Part shown: positions 8,992-18,606 of the stretch, one piece after another
Layout: each line of letters starts with the position of its first letter
How positions within the stretch are numbered: position 1 is the first letter of the stretch
Origin: Marinobacter changyiensis
GTDB lineage: Bacteria; Pseudomonadota; Gammaproteobacteria; Pseudomonadales; Oleiphilaceae
Direction: 5' to 3'
Assembly (NCBI RefSeq): GCF_009193265.1
Contig: NZ_VZZZ01000004.1
Span: 455,158-519,157 of the forward strand
DNA length: 64,000 bases
Made by a program: the position numbers and the translations under genes
The notes under the pieces: model-generated
Seen by the model: the letters and a program-made list of their open reading frames with translations, nothing else
What the model was told of the DNA's origin: nothing
Database searches by the model: none

Positions 8992-9867
8992 TTAAATGAC
9001 GATGGCTTTCTTCTCTCGCACGGCACCTCTTCCGCCGGCGTAAAGACCTTGGATCCTGCCATTGTGGTCAATTTCGAGCCGCACAGTTAGCACACTGGGA
9101 GAGGGCGAGGGCATCCAGCGACCCTGTTCTATGGCAAATTCCCCTTTTTCTACGCCAAGTGTATCGTACAGGTAGCACGCAAGAGGTCCAGCAGCCATGC
9201 CGGTTGCGGACTCCTCGCGTATTCCATACCGAGGGGCGAACATCCGGGCCCCGGCGTCCCGTCCATAAGCGACGCCGTCCAGGCAAAAAACGTAGAACCC
9301 GATCAGATCGAACGCCTTGCTCAGCCTCTCGATCATCGAAAAATCAGGTTGAAGGGCTTTCATCTTCTCGACGTCGCGAATGCCGACCAGTACAAAGCTG
9401 TTGCCCGTATTCACGATCGTCGGTTCGGTGCCATCAATGAGATCTGATTGTGCTAACCCCAGTGCCTGTAGAGTCAAATGAAGGTCAGGATCGCTGAGCG
9501 TCGTATAGAGAGGCGCCTTTTGTTCCATGAACGCAAAGTCGCCTTCCATCTTGATTGATCTGTACCCATCAATCGTCTCCTTGGATGACTGATCGTTTGC
9601 CAGCAAACCGTTTTGACGCAGATAGCTGAAGGTAGCGATGGTCGCGTGCCCGCAGTGGGCGATCTGCTGCGTTGGCGTAAAGAACTCCAGCTTTAGATCG
9701 GCTGAATCAGATGGAGAAACAAACGCCGTTTCGGACAAACCGACAGCTGCTGCAATCTTTTGCTTTTGGCCAGTACTGAACCGGTCTGCGTTCAGAACAA
9801 TGCCCGCCGGATTCCCGCCAGAATTGCCGTCAACAAAAGCACTGACAATTGGAATCTCAATGTTCAT
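8992..9867 (-). CDS. PhzF family isomerase
   Basis: 291 residues. I chose the ATG at 9867 because GAGGAG sits eight bases upstream. PhzF/DapF-fold hallmarks are IPIVSAFVDGNSGGNPAGIV at the start, GLSETAFV with the catalytic Glu, THPTxxS-like FFTPTQQIAHCGHATIA, and ESATGMAAGPLACYL in the second half. Family members isomerise small acids, as in phenazine synthesis, but most are uncharacterised and no phenazine genes are present. It is transcribed away from a LysR gene; a decayed pair of the same arrangement occurs at 29.3-30.3 kb. Confidence 0.9.
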   Translation of the reverse strand: MNIEIPIVSAFVDGNSGGNPAGIVLNADRFSTGQKQKIAAAVGLSETAFVSPSDSADLKLEFFTPTQQIAHCGHATIATFSYLRQNGLLANDQSSKETIDGYRSIKMEGDFAFMEQKAPLYTTLSDPDLHLTLQALGLAQSDLIDGTEPTIVNTGNSFVLVGIRDVEKMKALQPDFSMIERLSKAFDLIGFYVFCLDGVAYGRDAGARMFAPRYGIREESATGMAAGPLACYLYDTLGVEKGEFAIEQGRWMPSPSPSVLTVRLEIDHNGRIQGLYAGGRGAVREKKAIVI

Positions 9868-9941
9868 GACCGTCACTCCTCAACGTTTCCAGATTGGTTT
9901 TTCGAATTCCTGTTCATCCTGACTTTTGGAGATGCCGAGAT

Positions 9942-9956
9942 ATTTCAGAATGAAAT
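9942..9956. promoter_or_regulatory. LysR-type T-N11-A box
   Basis: ATTTCA-GAA-TGAAAT is a perfect dyad of the T-N11-A kind bound by LysR regulators. It sits in the 216-bp space between divergent phzF-like and lysR-like genes, 75 bases ahead of the PhzF start. The adjacent LysR protein is the probable ligand. Confidence 0.6.
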
Positions 9957-10083
9957 CGGACAAGCCTGCGAGTTCCGCAATGTTTGACACCGTTAGTTTT
10001 TCAATCGCAGTTCCATGGAACAAACGGGTAAAATTGAACTATGCTTAATCTCACATTAACCATGGACAGCTGGGATTCAGACG

Positions 10084-10977
10084 ATGCAGAAGCTACCGCC
10101 ACTGAGGGCGCTGCAGGCATTTCGTTACGCCGCGAGGGAACTGAGTTTCAAGGCAGCAGCGGAAACCCTGAATATTTCTCAGGCGGCCGTCAGTACCCAC
10201 ATTCGTGGCCTCGAGGATTTTCTTGGCTTGAAGCTGTTCGTTCGGTTGACGCGAGAGGTGAAGTTAACGCCAGAGGGCAGAAAGCTTTCGGGTTATGTAG
10301 AAATAGGCTTTCAAGAGCTTGAGAAAGGGATTGCTCTCTTTGCACCCGACTCCGATCCGGGCCATTTAACGGTTGCAGCGGTGCCTTCCTTTGCCAGCCG
10401 CTGGTTGGTACCCAGAATCGATTCGTTTCAGTCAGCCCATCCCGACATCCGATTAAGCCTGCAGCCGAATCTCCAGCTGGTGGATTTTCAGGGTGATGGT
10501 GTCGACCTCGCCATTCGTTTTGGAAACGGCAATTACCCCGGCCTGGAATGCCGTCCATTATTGGAAGAAAAGCTTTTACCGGTTTGCCACAGTCGGCTCA
10601 TTGAGGTGGAGGCTGTGACACCTGAGTTTTTGGCCGGGCTGCCATGGCTCATCGATGAATCCATCGATATGGAAGTTTCGTGGAAGTCGTTTCAGAACAA
10701 ACTCGGAGTGGTGATACCTGACAGCGCTATAAAGCTTCGGGTTACAGAGGGCACAACGCTGGTCGAAGCAGTCCTCGCTGGGCGAGGAGTCGCTCTCATG
10801 AGGTGCAGCCTGGTAGCCGACCTTCTGAAATCAGGCGTACTCCGGTGTCCAATCGATATTTCAGTTCCCGCGGAATACCAGTATTACCTTGTCGCTCCGG
10901 AGGCAAAATTTCGCACGGACAAAGTACGTGCATTCGTTTCGTGGATTAACCGGGAGGTCGCTCAAGTCCTGGCCTAA
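10084..10977 (+). CDS. LysR family regulator, GcvA-like
   Basis: 297 residues. The N-terminal winged helix reads PPLRALQAFRYAARELSFKA with AAVSTHIRGLEDFLGLKLFV, typical of the GcvA/AmpR branch, followed by a substrate-binding domain from about residue 90. It is divergent from the PhzF gene with a T-N11-A dyad between, so it probably controls that gene and itself. The inducer is not predictable. The ATG at 10084 gives the standard N-terminus. Confidence 0.9.
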   Translation: MQKLPPLRALQAFRYAARELSFKAAAETLNISQAAVSTHIRGLEDFLGLKLFVRLTREVKLTPEGRKLSGYVEIGFQELEKGIALFAPDSDPGHLTVAAVPSFASRWLVPRIDSFQSAHPDIRLSLQPNLQLVDFQGDGVDLAIRFGNGNYPGLECRPLLEEKLLPVCHSRLIEVEAVTPEFLAGLPWLIDESIDMEVSWKSFQNKLGVVIPDSAIKLRVTEGTTLVEAVLAGRGVALMRCSLVADLLKSGVLRCPIDISVPAEYQYYLVAPEAKFRTDKVRAFVSWINREVAQVLA

Positions 10978-11058
10978 ACGTTTGGATTGGGGGATTCGGA
11001 ACAAAAGGGCAATTCAGCTGACGTGGCGCAATTTAGCCAGAAAAGCCTCGCCCGCCTA

Positions 11059-12186
11059 TCAAAAAAACCACTGGGCTTCCAACAAACCCAGGTTGTTGAG
11101 GGCCCCGTATTCACTGTTGTCATTGCCGCCAAACAGCTGCACGCCAGCTGTCAGATACACCTCTATGGGCACCGGCAGTGTCCAGGTGGAGCGGGGATAG
11201 ACCACCCAGCTGTGGTCGTCGGCGTTGCGGATGGCGACCACACGGTATTGCCAGAATGGATTGATGTCCTGCCAAACCAGGAGGCCGGTGTAGTGGCGGT
11301 CCGCGTATTGGGGCTCTCCGGCCGCCAGGCGGCTGAGAGACAGTCCCGGATCTGGCGCGGGCCGGCCGTTGTAGAAGTATTCCAGGGCAAGATTGACGCC
11401 GTTGCGGAACGACCAGTTGAGATCCGCCACCGCCTGCCAGTAGCTGGCTTCCTCGTCGGGCTCGCTCCACACCGCTTCCATGCGCCAGCCGGTGCCGGCC
11501 AGTGAACCACTGCCGCCAATACCAGCCTTAGTGACATCGGCGAAGGTTCCGGCCATCACACTGGCATCCACACCGGCCACGAAGCGCTTGACCCGGGCCG
11601 CGGTGCTGGCCTCGTCGTCCTCATGCTGCGGGGCATGCACGGCACTGATCCGGCCCAGGGCGCCCCAGGGCGTATCCCAGAGCAGGGCATCGACGCCGAT
11701 GCGCTCATCCGGTTCCAGTTGCAGGGGGCTCACCGGGTTGAGGATATCCATGGGGTTCCAGATCAGCGCGGTGGACCAGTTCACCTGCTGCCGGCCGAGA
11801 CGCCAATCCCCCGCCGGCGAACGCCACTGCACCGTGCCCCGGTACAACTGGTGGCGAGCCACAAGATCGCCGGATTCGGTCAGCTCTCCCTGCAGGTCCC
11901 AGTATCGCGGATCCGGGGCGTCCTTGAGCAGGGCGAACTCGGGGCTGTCGAGAAAACTGCCGGTGACCAGTTCCACATCGTAGGCCGCCTCCAGGGTCCA
12001 GTCGCCCTGGCGATAGCGCGGTTCCAGGCGCAGACGGGTGAGGTTCGACACATACGGATCGTCGTCCACCAGCGAACGCGAACCCACAGTGAGGTTCTTG
12101 AGGGAGCCCGAATGGCTGAAGTCGGCCCCGGCGGGCGACGCCAGCATCAGGCTCACCGCGATTGCAGTGCATGTGCGCTTAACCAT
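11059..12186 (-). CDS. Outer-membrane beta-barrel of an ABC export operon
   Basis: 375 residues with a clear signal peptide (KRTCTAIAVSLMLASPAGA) and a C-terminal Phe ending (QWFF) typical of outer-membrane barrels. Alternating hydrophobic strands run throughout, with WRLGRQQVNWSTALIWNPMD as the best conserved-looking block, similar in style to DUF1302/alginate-export porins. It overlaps the permease gene by eight bases and is the last gene of a four-gene GC-rich operon. I infer it is the outer-membrane partner of that exporter; the cargo is unknown. Confidence 0.65.
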   Translation of the reverse strand: MVKRTCTAIAVSLMLASPAGADFSHSGSLKNLTVGSRSLVDDDPYVSNLTRLRLEPRYRQGDWTLEAAYDVELVTGSFLDSPEFALLKDAPDPRYWDLQGELTESGDLVARHQLYRGTVQWRSPAGDWRLGRQQVNWSTALIWNPMDILNPVSPLQLEPDERIGVDALLWDTPWGALGRISAVHAPQHEDDEASTAARVKRFVAGVDASVMAGTFADVTKAGIGGSGSLAGTGWRMEAVWSEPDEEASYWQAVADLNWSFRNGVNLALEYFYNGRPAPDPGLSLSRLAAGEPQYADRHYTGLLVWQDINPFWQYRVVAIRNADDHSWVVYPRSTWTLPVPIEVYLTAGVQLFGGNDNSEYGALNNLGLLEAQWFF

Positions 12187-14683
12187 GGCGAATCGCCTCC
12201 ACCGGATCCAGTCTTGATGCCCGTCGCGCCGGATACAGGGCCACCAGCACGGAGCAGATGAAAAGCAGCAGACCAGGCAGCCAGACGTGGTCGAAGATGA
12301 GCACCGGGTAAATCACGTCCGTTACTCCGGGAACGGCTTCAAATGAATGAGCGACGGCCGAGAGGTCGATCCCCCTGCGGTTATACCAGGCCACGATCAG
12401 CGTTCCGACCATACTGCCGGCGGCCATGCCCAGTAACGCCAGGAAAAGCGCCTCAAAGAGGATGGTCAGCACTACCTGGGAGCCGCGCGTTCCCAGCGCC
12501 AGCATCACGCCCAGCTCACGGGTGCGCTCCATCACCGACATCACCATGGTGTTCATGACACCGATCGCAACCACGACGAACACCACCGACAGGATCAGGT
12601 AAAAGTCGATCCGGGTCATGTCGATCATCTGCATCACTACCGGTAACAGGGTTTCCCAGTCCTGGGCCACCAGATCGCCGGACAGGGTGCGGTTAAGGTC
12701 CCGGGCCAGGAGCGTGCTTTGGCTGCGGTCCTGCAACCGCAGGGCGATACGCGAGACCTGGTCAGGCTGGAAACCGAGCAGGGTCCGGGCCCTGGTGAGA
12801 CTGGTGAAGACGTACTCACTGTCGAACAGGTCGCTCCCGGTGCGGTAAATTCCGGCGATCGGGTATGCACTGGAGGCGAGGTCACCGCTGGCCTGCTGGA
12901 CTGTGACGACCAGCTTGTCGCCCAGGCGGGCGTCCAGATCGTCTGCCAGTTTCTGGCCGATCACGATGCCGTCGCCGGCGGGTTCCACATACTGGCCTTC
13001 AATGATGTAATTCGCCAATCGGGTCACCTGCCTTTCCCGCTCCGGGTCCACGCCCACCACCTCCACCGGGCGGCTGGTTTTGGGATTGGCGACCATGGCC
13101 TTGACCAGCACCCGCGGGGCGGCGGCTTCGACGTTGGGCCGCTGCGCCATCGCCTGCACGCGGGAGGCGGTATCGGAGATACGCAGGGCCGGAGACAGAT
13201 CCACATCATGGCCCCGCTGCATCACCTGCACATGGCCACTCAACTGTTGGGTGGAGTTGCGGATCATCTGCTCGAAGAAGCCATCGGTGAAACCGTACAG
13301 GAACAGATAGGCGGCGAGCCCGAACGCGGTAGCTGAGGCGGTGATCAGGGAGCGGCGCGGATTGCGGAACACCGAGCGCAGGGCCATCTGGGCAAAAATC
13401 AGGAAACGATTGTTCGCGGTGACGTCGGCATGGACGCGGCGCAGACGGTTGCTGGCGCTGCGATGGGCATCCATGGCTTCCAGGGGCGTATGACGGCTGG
13501 CAATCCAGGCCGGCACAACAGCGGCCAGCAAGGCCACAATGATCACCACCACGCCAATGATCAGCCAACGGCCGGGACTGGTGGTGGGATAAACGATACC
13601 GCTCAGCCCCGGCATGGTGTCCATGGCCTGGATGTAGGCGGTAAAGTCGAGGCCGTGGCTGGCGTAATAGGTGGTCACGGCCAGGCCCAGGATCAGGCCG
13701 AGGGCATAGCCCACCAGGGCCAGCAGGGTGGTTTCCATCAGCACCAGTTGCACAATACGCGAACCGGACGTGCCCAAAGCCATCATCACCCCGAACTCCC
13801 GGCCGCGCTCCATCACGGACATCAGGATGGTGTTGACGATTCCGGCCGCCACCACCACAAACACCACGAAGATAACGATGTAGGTCACCACGTTGTGGAA
13901 ATCGACCATTTGCATCAGCGACGGCATCAGGGCGGGCCAGTCGAGGACTTCCACACCACGCTCGCCCAACTGTGTCTCCAGGGTTGCCACGACACCGGTG
14001 AGGCGGTCGGGATCATCCACCCGGGCGGCGATTTCCGTAACCCGGCCCCAGAAGGCATACAGGGACTGGGCTGCATCAAGAGGGATCTGCGCCACACCGC
14101 CGTCTATGCGTTTCACGCCGGTTTCAAACAGTCCCACCACCTTGAAGCGGTCGGCGCCAATGGAACCGTCCGCTGCCTGCACCACCAGGGCCAGTTCGTC
14201 GTCCAGGGCCACCTCCAGTGCCCGGGCGGCGCCCGTACCAAGCACGATTTCGTTACCGGATTGCAGATAGCGGCCCTGGACGATGGATCGGTCCAGCCGA
14301 GTGACGGAGCGCTCCTGCTCTGGCGCGACCCCCATTACCTGCAGGGCCCGGGACTGGTCGGCGAGACTGGCCAGCGCGTGGCCGGTGACCCGGGGCGTGG
14401 CGGCGTCCACTCCGGGGACATCGGCGACAGCCTCCCTCAGCTGCCATTGCTGCGGCAAAGCGATGTTCATTTCTCGATCGTCGTGGAAGCCGCGTTTGTG
14501 CACCTTGAGGTCGCCGGTCACGTAGCCGGTCATGTTATTGATCATCTGGGCGTTGATGCCGTCGATAAAGGCCCACAGGAACACCAGTCCGGCCACACCG
14601 ACGGTCAGGGAGAGCAGGGTAATGCCGGTGCGGCGGCGGTTGGCGCTCAGGTTGCTCAGGGCCAATCGCAGCCAGGCCATCAT
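12179..14683 (-). CDS. Double-length FtsX-type ABC transporter permease
   Basis: 834 residues formed by two consecutive FtsX/MacB-type permeases, about 1-405 and 415-834. Each half has an N-terminal transmembrane helix, a periplasmic domain of about 220 residues, and three C-terminal helices with the family signature (VMERGREFGVMMALGTSGS in the first half, VMERTRELGVMLALGTRGS in the second). In LolCDE-like systems the two permeases are normally separate proteins, so this is a natural fusion or internal duplication. It overlaps the ATPase gene by four bases (ATGA). Role inferred: inner-membrane part of an exporter moving a lipoprotein or lipid towards the outer membrane. Confidence 0.85.
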   Translation of the reverse strand: MMAWLRLALSNLSANRRRTGITLLSLTVGVAGLVFLWAFIDGINAQMINNMTGYVTGDLKVHKRGFHDDREMNIALPQQWQLREAVADVPGVDAATPRVTGHALASLADQSRALQVMGVAPEQERSVTRLDRSIVQGRYLQSGNEIVLGTGAARALEVALDDELALVVQAADGSIGADRFKVVGLFETGVKRIDGGVAQIPLDAAQSLYAFWGRVTEIAARVDDPDRLTGVVATLETQLGERGVEVLDWPALMPSLMQMVDFHNVVTYIVIFVVFVVVAAGIVNTILMSVMERGREFGVMMALGTSGSRIVQLVLMETTLLALVGYALGLILGLAVTTYYASHGLDFTAYIQAMDTMPGLSGIVYPTTSPGRWLIIGVVVIIVALLAAVVPAWIASRHTPLEAMDAHRSASNRLRRVHADVTANNRFLIFAQMALRSVFRNPRRSLITASATAFGLAAYLFLYGFTDGFFEQMIRNSTQQLSGHVQVMQRGHDVDLSPALRISDTASRVQAMAQRPNVEAAAPRVLVKAMVANPKTSRPVEVVGVDPERERQVTRLANYIIEGQYVEPAGDGIVIGQKLADDLDARLGDKLVVTVQQASGDLASSAYPIAGIYRTGSDLFDSEYVFTSLTRARTLLGFQPDQVSRIALRLQDRSQSTLLARDLNRTLSGDLVAQDWETLLPVVMQMIDMTRIDFYLILSVVFVVVAIGVMNTMVMSVMERTRELGVMLALGTRGSQVVLTILFEALFLALLGMAAGSMVGTLIVAWYNRRGIDLSAVAHSFEAVPGVTDVIYPVLIFDHVWLPGLLLFICSVLVALYPARRASRLDPVEAIRHG

Positions 14684-15366
14684 GACCGGTGCTCCTCACG
14701 TTCGATGCGCCCGTCCTTGAGGTGAACCACCCGGCGGGCTCGCTCCATCACCATGGGATCATGGGTCGAGAAGACGAAGGTAACGCCGTGTTCGTCGTTC
14801 ATCCGCCGCATCATGTCCAGCAGGGCGGCGCCGGTTTTGGAGTCGAGGTTGGCGGTGGGTTCGTCGGCCAGAACGATGGCCGGCTGGCTGACAATGGCCC
14901 GTGCCACCGCCACCCGCTGCTGCTGGCCACCAGACAGTTCGTTGGGCAGACGGCCTTCCATCCCTTCCAGACCGACCTCTGCCAATATCTGCCGCGCCTT
15001 TTCGCGCCGCTCGCGGAACGGCACGCCGCGCAGCATCAGCACGTATTCCACGTTTTCCTGGGCCGAAAGCACACCGATCAGGTTGTATTCCTGGAACACG
15101 AAACCGATCTTCCACAATCGCAAGGCGGTACGCTTCCTGCGGTTGAGGCCGGTGATCTCCTGACCATCGATTTGGATACGGCCGGAGGTGGGTTCATCGA
15201 GGGCACCGATCTGGTTGAGCAGGGTGGTCTTACCGGAACCGGACGGCCCCACCAGGGTAGTGAATTCACCGGCCTCGATAGCCACGGAAACGTCATCGAG
15301 AGCTTTGACCGCCACGCTGTCCTGACGGTAGATGCGCGAGGTTTTTTCCACATTCACAATCGCCAT
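14680..15366 (-). CDS. ABC transporter ATPase, LolD/MacB type
   Basis: 228 residues, normal for the LolD group. Walker A GPSGSGKTT lies at 40-48, the signature motif is LSGGQQQRVAVARA, Walker B is IVLADEPTANLD, and the switch His is in FVFSTHDP. It sits between the LolA-like carrier (nine-base gap upstream) and the double permease (four-base overlap), so it should power that complex in the cytosol. Confidence 0.92.
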   Translation of the reverse strand: MAIVNVEKTSRIYRQDSVAVKALDDVSVAIEAGEFTTLVGPSGSGKTTLLNQIGALDEPTSGRIQIDGQEITGLNRRKRTALRLWKIGFVFQEYNLIGVLSAQENVEYVLMLRGVPFRERREKARQILAEVGLEGMEGRLPNELSGGQQQRVAVARAIVSQPAIVLADEPTANLDSKTGAALLDMMRRMNDEHGVTFVFSTHDPMVMERARRVVHLKDGRIEREEHRS

Positions 15367-15375
15367 GACGTGTCC

Positions 15376-16125
15376 TCACTGTGGATTGCGCAGGCGGCGC
15401 AAGGTGAAGAGCTCTTCCTCCAGGGGGACGTTAAACTCTATGGACTCAATCTCGATCACGGTGCGGGATTTGGCGTCGTCGGAATCCACCATGGTCCAGC
15501 GGGTCGGGATGCGGCGCCCGCCCATGGTCTCGATGGCGCTATAGGTCATTTCCTTCACCGACTGATCCCGCTCGCCGAAGTAGGTCACGGCTACGGGTAT
15601 ATGGTCATCGCGGATTTTGAATTCCAGGCGGCTCCACACGACCGGAGCGTCGGGCTTGGGGGTAGAGCGCACGAGGTAGACGGTCACCCCGTCCTGCTCC
15701 TCGCTGCCGGTGATTTCGTGGCTGTAGTCGTTGACGAACGAGCTTTCCTTGACCAGGTCGTCATTGCTGAAGTTGGAGCCCATCCAGGGTTGTAGCATCA
15801 TCGAGGGCGGGATCTTGATGGTCCGATCCACCTTGGGCAGGTAGTTCCACATGGCATCCTTGATACGTAGCGAGCCGATGCCGGCTTCTTTCTTGGGCGC
15901 GTGGATGCGAATCAGAGTTTTTTCGGGCCGGTCCATCCATGCTTCCAGGTCCAGCTCGCGGGTCCAGTACTCAGTCTCGATGCGCATGGTAAAGCGGCCA
16001 TGATTGGAATCGCCCCAGAGGGTGTCTTCCATTCCATCGACCAGCTCCTCGCCGCCAGGCGACGACTCGGCAGCGACCGCAAACAAAGGAAACAGGAGCA
16101 GGGCTGGGAGAAGCCTATTCATCAC
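15376..16125 (-). CDS. LolA-like outer-membrane lipoprotein-sorting protein
   Basis: 249 residues beginning with a signal peptide (NRLLPALLLFPLFAVAAES). The body matches the COG2834-type lipoprotein-sorting fold: strands such as FTMRIETEYWTRELDLEAW, MWNYLPKVDRTIKIPPSMML and SRLEFKIRDDHIPVAVTYFG. It is the first gene of the operon, so the layout is carrier, ATPase, permease, outer-membrane barrel. I infer a periplasmic shuttle for a lipid or lipoprotein handled by this dedicated exporter rather than housekeeping Lol. Confidence 0.8.
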   Translation of the reverse strand: MMNRLLPALLLFPLFAVAAESSPGGEELVDGMEDTLWGDSNHGRFTMRIETEYWTRELDLEAWMDRPEKTLIRIHAPKKEAGIGSLRIKDAMWNYLPKVDRTIKIPPSMMLQPWMGSNFSNDDLVKESSFVNDYSHEITGSEEQDGVTVYLVRSTPKPDAPVVWSRLEFKIRDDHIPVAVTYFGERDQSVKEMTYSAIETMGGRRIPTRWTMVDSDDAKSRTVIEIESIEFNVPLEEELFTLRRLRNPQ

Positions 16126-16590
16126 GAAATCCTTTGTCGTTACCCTGAGACACGACTACGTCCGACGATTACTCGACTCTTTTCTAGATTGAATCAAGTG
16201 ACATTGCCCCGTAATGACCTCCATCAAATCTCGGGAGAATTATTACTGGCCGGTTAGACCGCTACTCAAAAAGCTGAATCACTTAAACCATTACCTTAAT
16301 AGACCTTCCTTTTGGAAGGCCGTTCCTCGATCAGGATGGCAGCCAGGCCTCAAACGGCTCTACCTTTGTCCCGCTGAGCCGATAGATACAATAAAGTGTC
16401 AGAATGTTTTACATGTTACTCCCTCCACCGAACCACTGGTTGGCGTAACTCTCTAAAATTAAGCCGTAACTGTTGCATGGCATGCATGTGGCTTGTTTTT
16501 CGCTGGTCTAAAAAAACCACGCAACTCATGTCCGAGGGAATTATGTAGTCGTCGAGACAACAATAAAAAATGAGCATAGGGAAGGGCACT
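16126..16590. other. Divergent intergenic region
   Basis: About 465 bases between the exporter operon and the first LVIVD gene. I see no gene, repeat or clear dyad. It marks the GC drop from about 62% to about 52%. Confidence 0.5.
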
Positions 16591-18519
16591 ATGAAGCAAT
16601 TAAAAGCGTTCAAGCTTGGTTTTATAGTCATTTCAAGCTTTATGACATTCTCGGTTTTAGCGGCACCGCCACCGGTGGTTACTGACGATCCCCACGACGA
16701 GTCCCATGACGAATCTCAACATCTACTAAGCATTTCGGACGGCTTTGTCCGCGCCGATCCGAGCGCCCCCCTCGTGGCACACGATGCTGCAGTGGCCGAC
16801 ATCATAAGTGATGCGCCGTTCGCCAAAGTTATCAAGAACCTCGGCGAAGCCGGCCGCGGAGAACGGCTTTCTGCAAACTCGACAACCGATGTTTGGGCGC
16901 TGGGTAACTATGCGTATACCGGCACTTTTAATAGCCCTTGTGGCGGCGACCCGGAGGCGGGTATCTGGATATGGGACGTGCGCAACAAAATCAAGCCAGA
17001 ATTTGCCGGGATCATTCAATCACCAACTGGCAGCCGCACTAACGATGTCAGAGTCGCAACAATGGGCTCAGGGGATATCCTGGTGCATTCGAACGAATCA
17101 TGCGACGGAGGACCTGGCGGGTACGAGGTTTATAACGTCGACGATCCGTTAAATCCTGTCTACCTGGCATCGGTTCGCATTGATGACCCGAACCCAATCA
17201 CTCCATTAATCTTTGGGCCTGTGGAAGACGTTGGTGTGCACAACTTGTGGCTCTTCAGGCAGGCAGGAAATGATTATGTGGCAGTAACCACAGAAACAGC
17301 GTACGGCAACTTCCACATCTACGACATAACCGATCCTGCAAACCCTGTGTTGATGTCGTTTTGGGGGGCAGAAGAATTATTCGACCCGGGCGTTGTTGCC
17401 AGCGGCGATTTTTCCCGAAATCTGGACGCAGCAAGCTGGCTCATAAGTGGATTTGGCGCTTCGCAAAACCGTTTTCTGCATGACGTTACCATTACCCCAG
17501 ATGGCCTGACGGCATACCTGGCGAACTGGGATGCTGGCCTGATCAGGCTCGACATCAGCGATGTAAGCAATCCACAACTGGTATCGATTGCTATTGATCC
17601 GACCAGCGAGGATGGAGAAGTAAACAGCCACTCGGTCTGGCCAAATGCAAACGGTACTATCGTGGTTGAAGGTGAAGAGGATTTCGCTCCGTTCGACTCT
17701 CAGTTCGCAATAGATACGGGGCCGAATGCCGGCACTTATGCGTCCTCTGAGGGATCAATCACGACACCCATTACCGATGAACCTGGCGCCGAAATGAGCG
17801 GGCAGACTACTTACGTAGGCTTGGCCTGTGACGTGGCTTCTGTGCCGCCGGGCACCGGGATTGCGCTGATCCAACGCGGGGTATGCGCCTTCACAACGAA
17901 AGGCGAGAACGTCATCGCCGCCGGTTATAGCGGAATGGTGGTCTTCAATGACGAAGCCCGTGGCGATGCACTGGTCACGATGGGCGGTTCCCCTGTTTCA
18001 TTACCCGGCGTTTTCGTGGGGCACTCCACGGGCCTCGCGATCATGGGAGTGGCGAGCGCTGCTGAACTGGTGATTGGTGCTCCGGGAGAGACGATTACAG
18101 CTGCGGTGGTTCCAAATGGCTGGAGCGGCATGCGGATCTGGAGTTACGCTGACCCGGCCAATCCGATCCTGATGTCCACGTTTAACACCGTATGCAGTGC
18201 CAATCCGATCGATCCCAGCTGTGACCCACGCGGCACCTATTCTTCCCATAACGTGATTGTTGAGGATAACAAGGCTTATATCTCCTGGTACTCGGATGGC
18301 GTTGTGGTGTTGGATGTCAGCGACCCGGCCAATCCGGTAGAAGTTGCACGCTATCATCGAGCCGGCAGCGAGTTTGAGGCTCAAAACGGTGGTATCCAGG
18401 ATGTCTGGGGAATATACAAGATTCCGGATCAACCATGGATTTATGCGTCCGATCGTAATGGAGGGCTTTATATACTGAAGGAATACGGTTCAGGCTCAGC
18501 CAAGAACGGTAAAAATTAA
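16591..18519 (+). CDS. Secreted LVIVD-repeat protein with PA domain
   Basis: 642 residues from the ATG at 16591, preceded by AGGGAAGGG; an upstream ATG at 16570 is less well placed. A signal peptide (LGFIVISSFMTFSVLAAP) is followed by LVIVD-type propeller repeats, each with a D-I/V-S/T-DPANPV motif (for example YDITDPANPVLMSFWGAEE and LDVSDPANPVEVARYHR). An insert of about 150 residues in the second half resembles a protease-associated domain (GIALIQRGVCAFTTKGENVI). Paired cysteines fit an oxidising extracytoplasmic location. The function is unknown, probably surface or secreted binding. A headless near-copy lies 0.8 kb downstream. Confidence 0.75.
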   Translation: MKQLKAFKLGFIVISSFMTFSVLAAPPPVVTDDPHDESHDESQHLLSISDGFVRADPSAPLVAHDAAVADIISDAPFAKVIKNLGEAGRGERLSANSTTDVWALGNYAYTGTFNSPCGGDPEAGIWIWDVRNKIKPEFAGIIQSPTGSRTNDVRVATMGSGDILVHSNESCDGGPGGYEVYNVDDPLNPVYLASVRIDDPNPITPLIFGPVEDVGVHNLWLFRQAGNDYVAVTTETAYGNFHIYDITDPANPVLMSFWGAEELFDPGVVASGDFSRNLDAASWLISGFGASQNRFLHDVTITPDGLTAYLANWDAGLIRLDISDVSNPQLVSIAIDPTSEDGEVNSHSVWPNANGTIVVEGEEDFAPFDSQFAIDTGPNAGTYASSEGSITTPITDEPGAEMSGQTTYVGLACDVASVPPGTGIALIQRGVCAFTTKGENVIAAGYSGMVVFNDEARGDALVTMGGSPVSLPGVFVGHSTGLAIMGVASAAELVIGAPGETITAAVVPNGWSGMRIWSYADPANPILMSTFNTVCSANPIDPSCDPRGTYSSHNVIVEDNKAYISWYSDGVVVLDVSDPANPVEVARYHRAGSEFEAQNGGIQDVWGIYKIPDQPWIYASDRNGGLYILKEYGSGSAKNGKN

Positions 18520-18545
18520 CCGAAGTTGCGACTTTGTTTGCTGGG

Positions 18546-18569
18546 GGCGGTGCTCGGCACCGCCTCTTT
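18546..18569 (+). terminator. Terminator of first LVIVD gene
   Basis: GGCGGTGC-TCG-GCACCGCC, an 8-bp perfect stem with a 3-nt loop followed by TCTTT. The same hairpin ends the downstream LVIVD copy, so it was duplicated with the gene. Confidence 0.75.
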
Positions 18570-18606
18570 AACAAAAAAGTCATAACAACTGATAGGGGTC
18601 GCAATC

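Noticed and set aside
13430..14725. Long open frame on the plus strand, rich in His, Gly and Gln
   Set aside because: It lies antisense to the FtsX-type permease, whose motifs are clear. The composition is the usual mirror of GC-rich coding DNA.
14689..15795. 368-codon plus-strand frame
   Set aside because: Antisense to the ABC ATPase and LolA-like genes; it has no recognisable domain or ribosome site.
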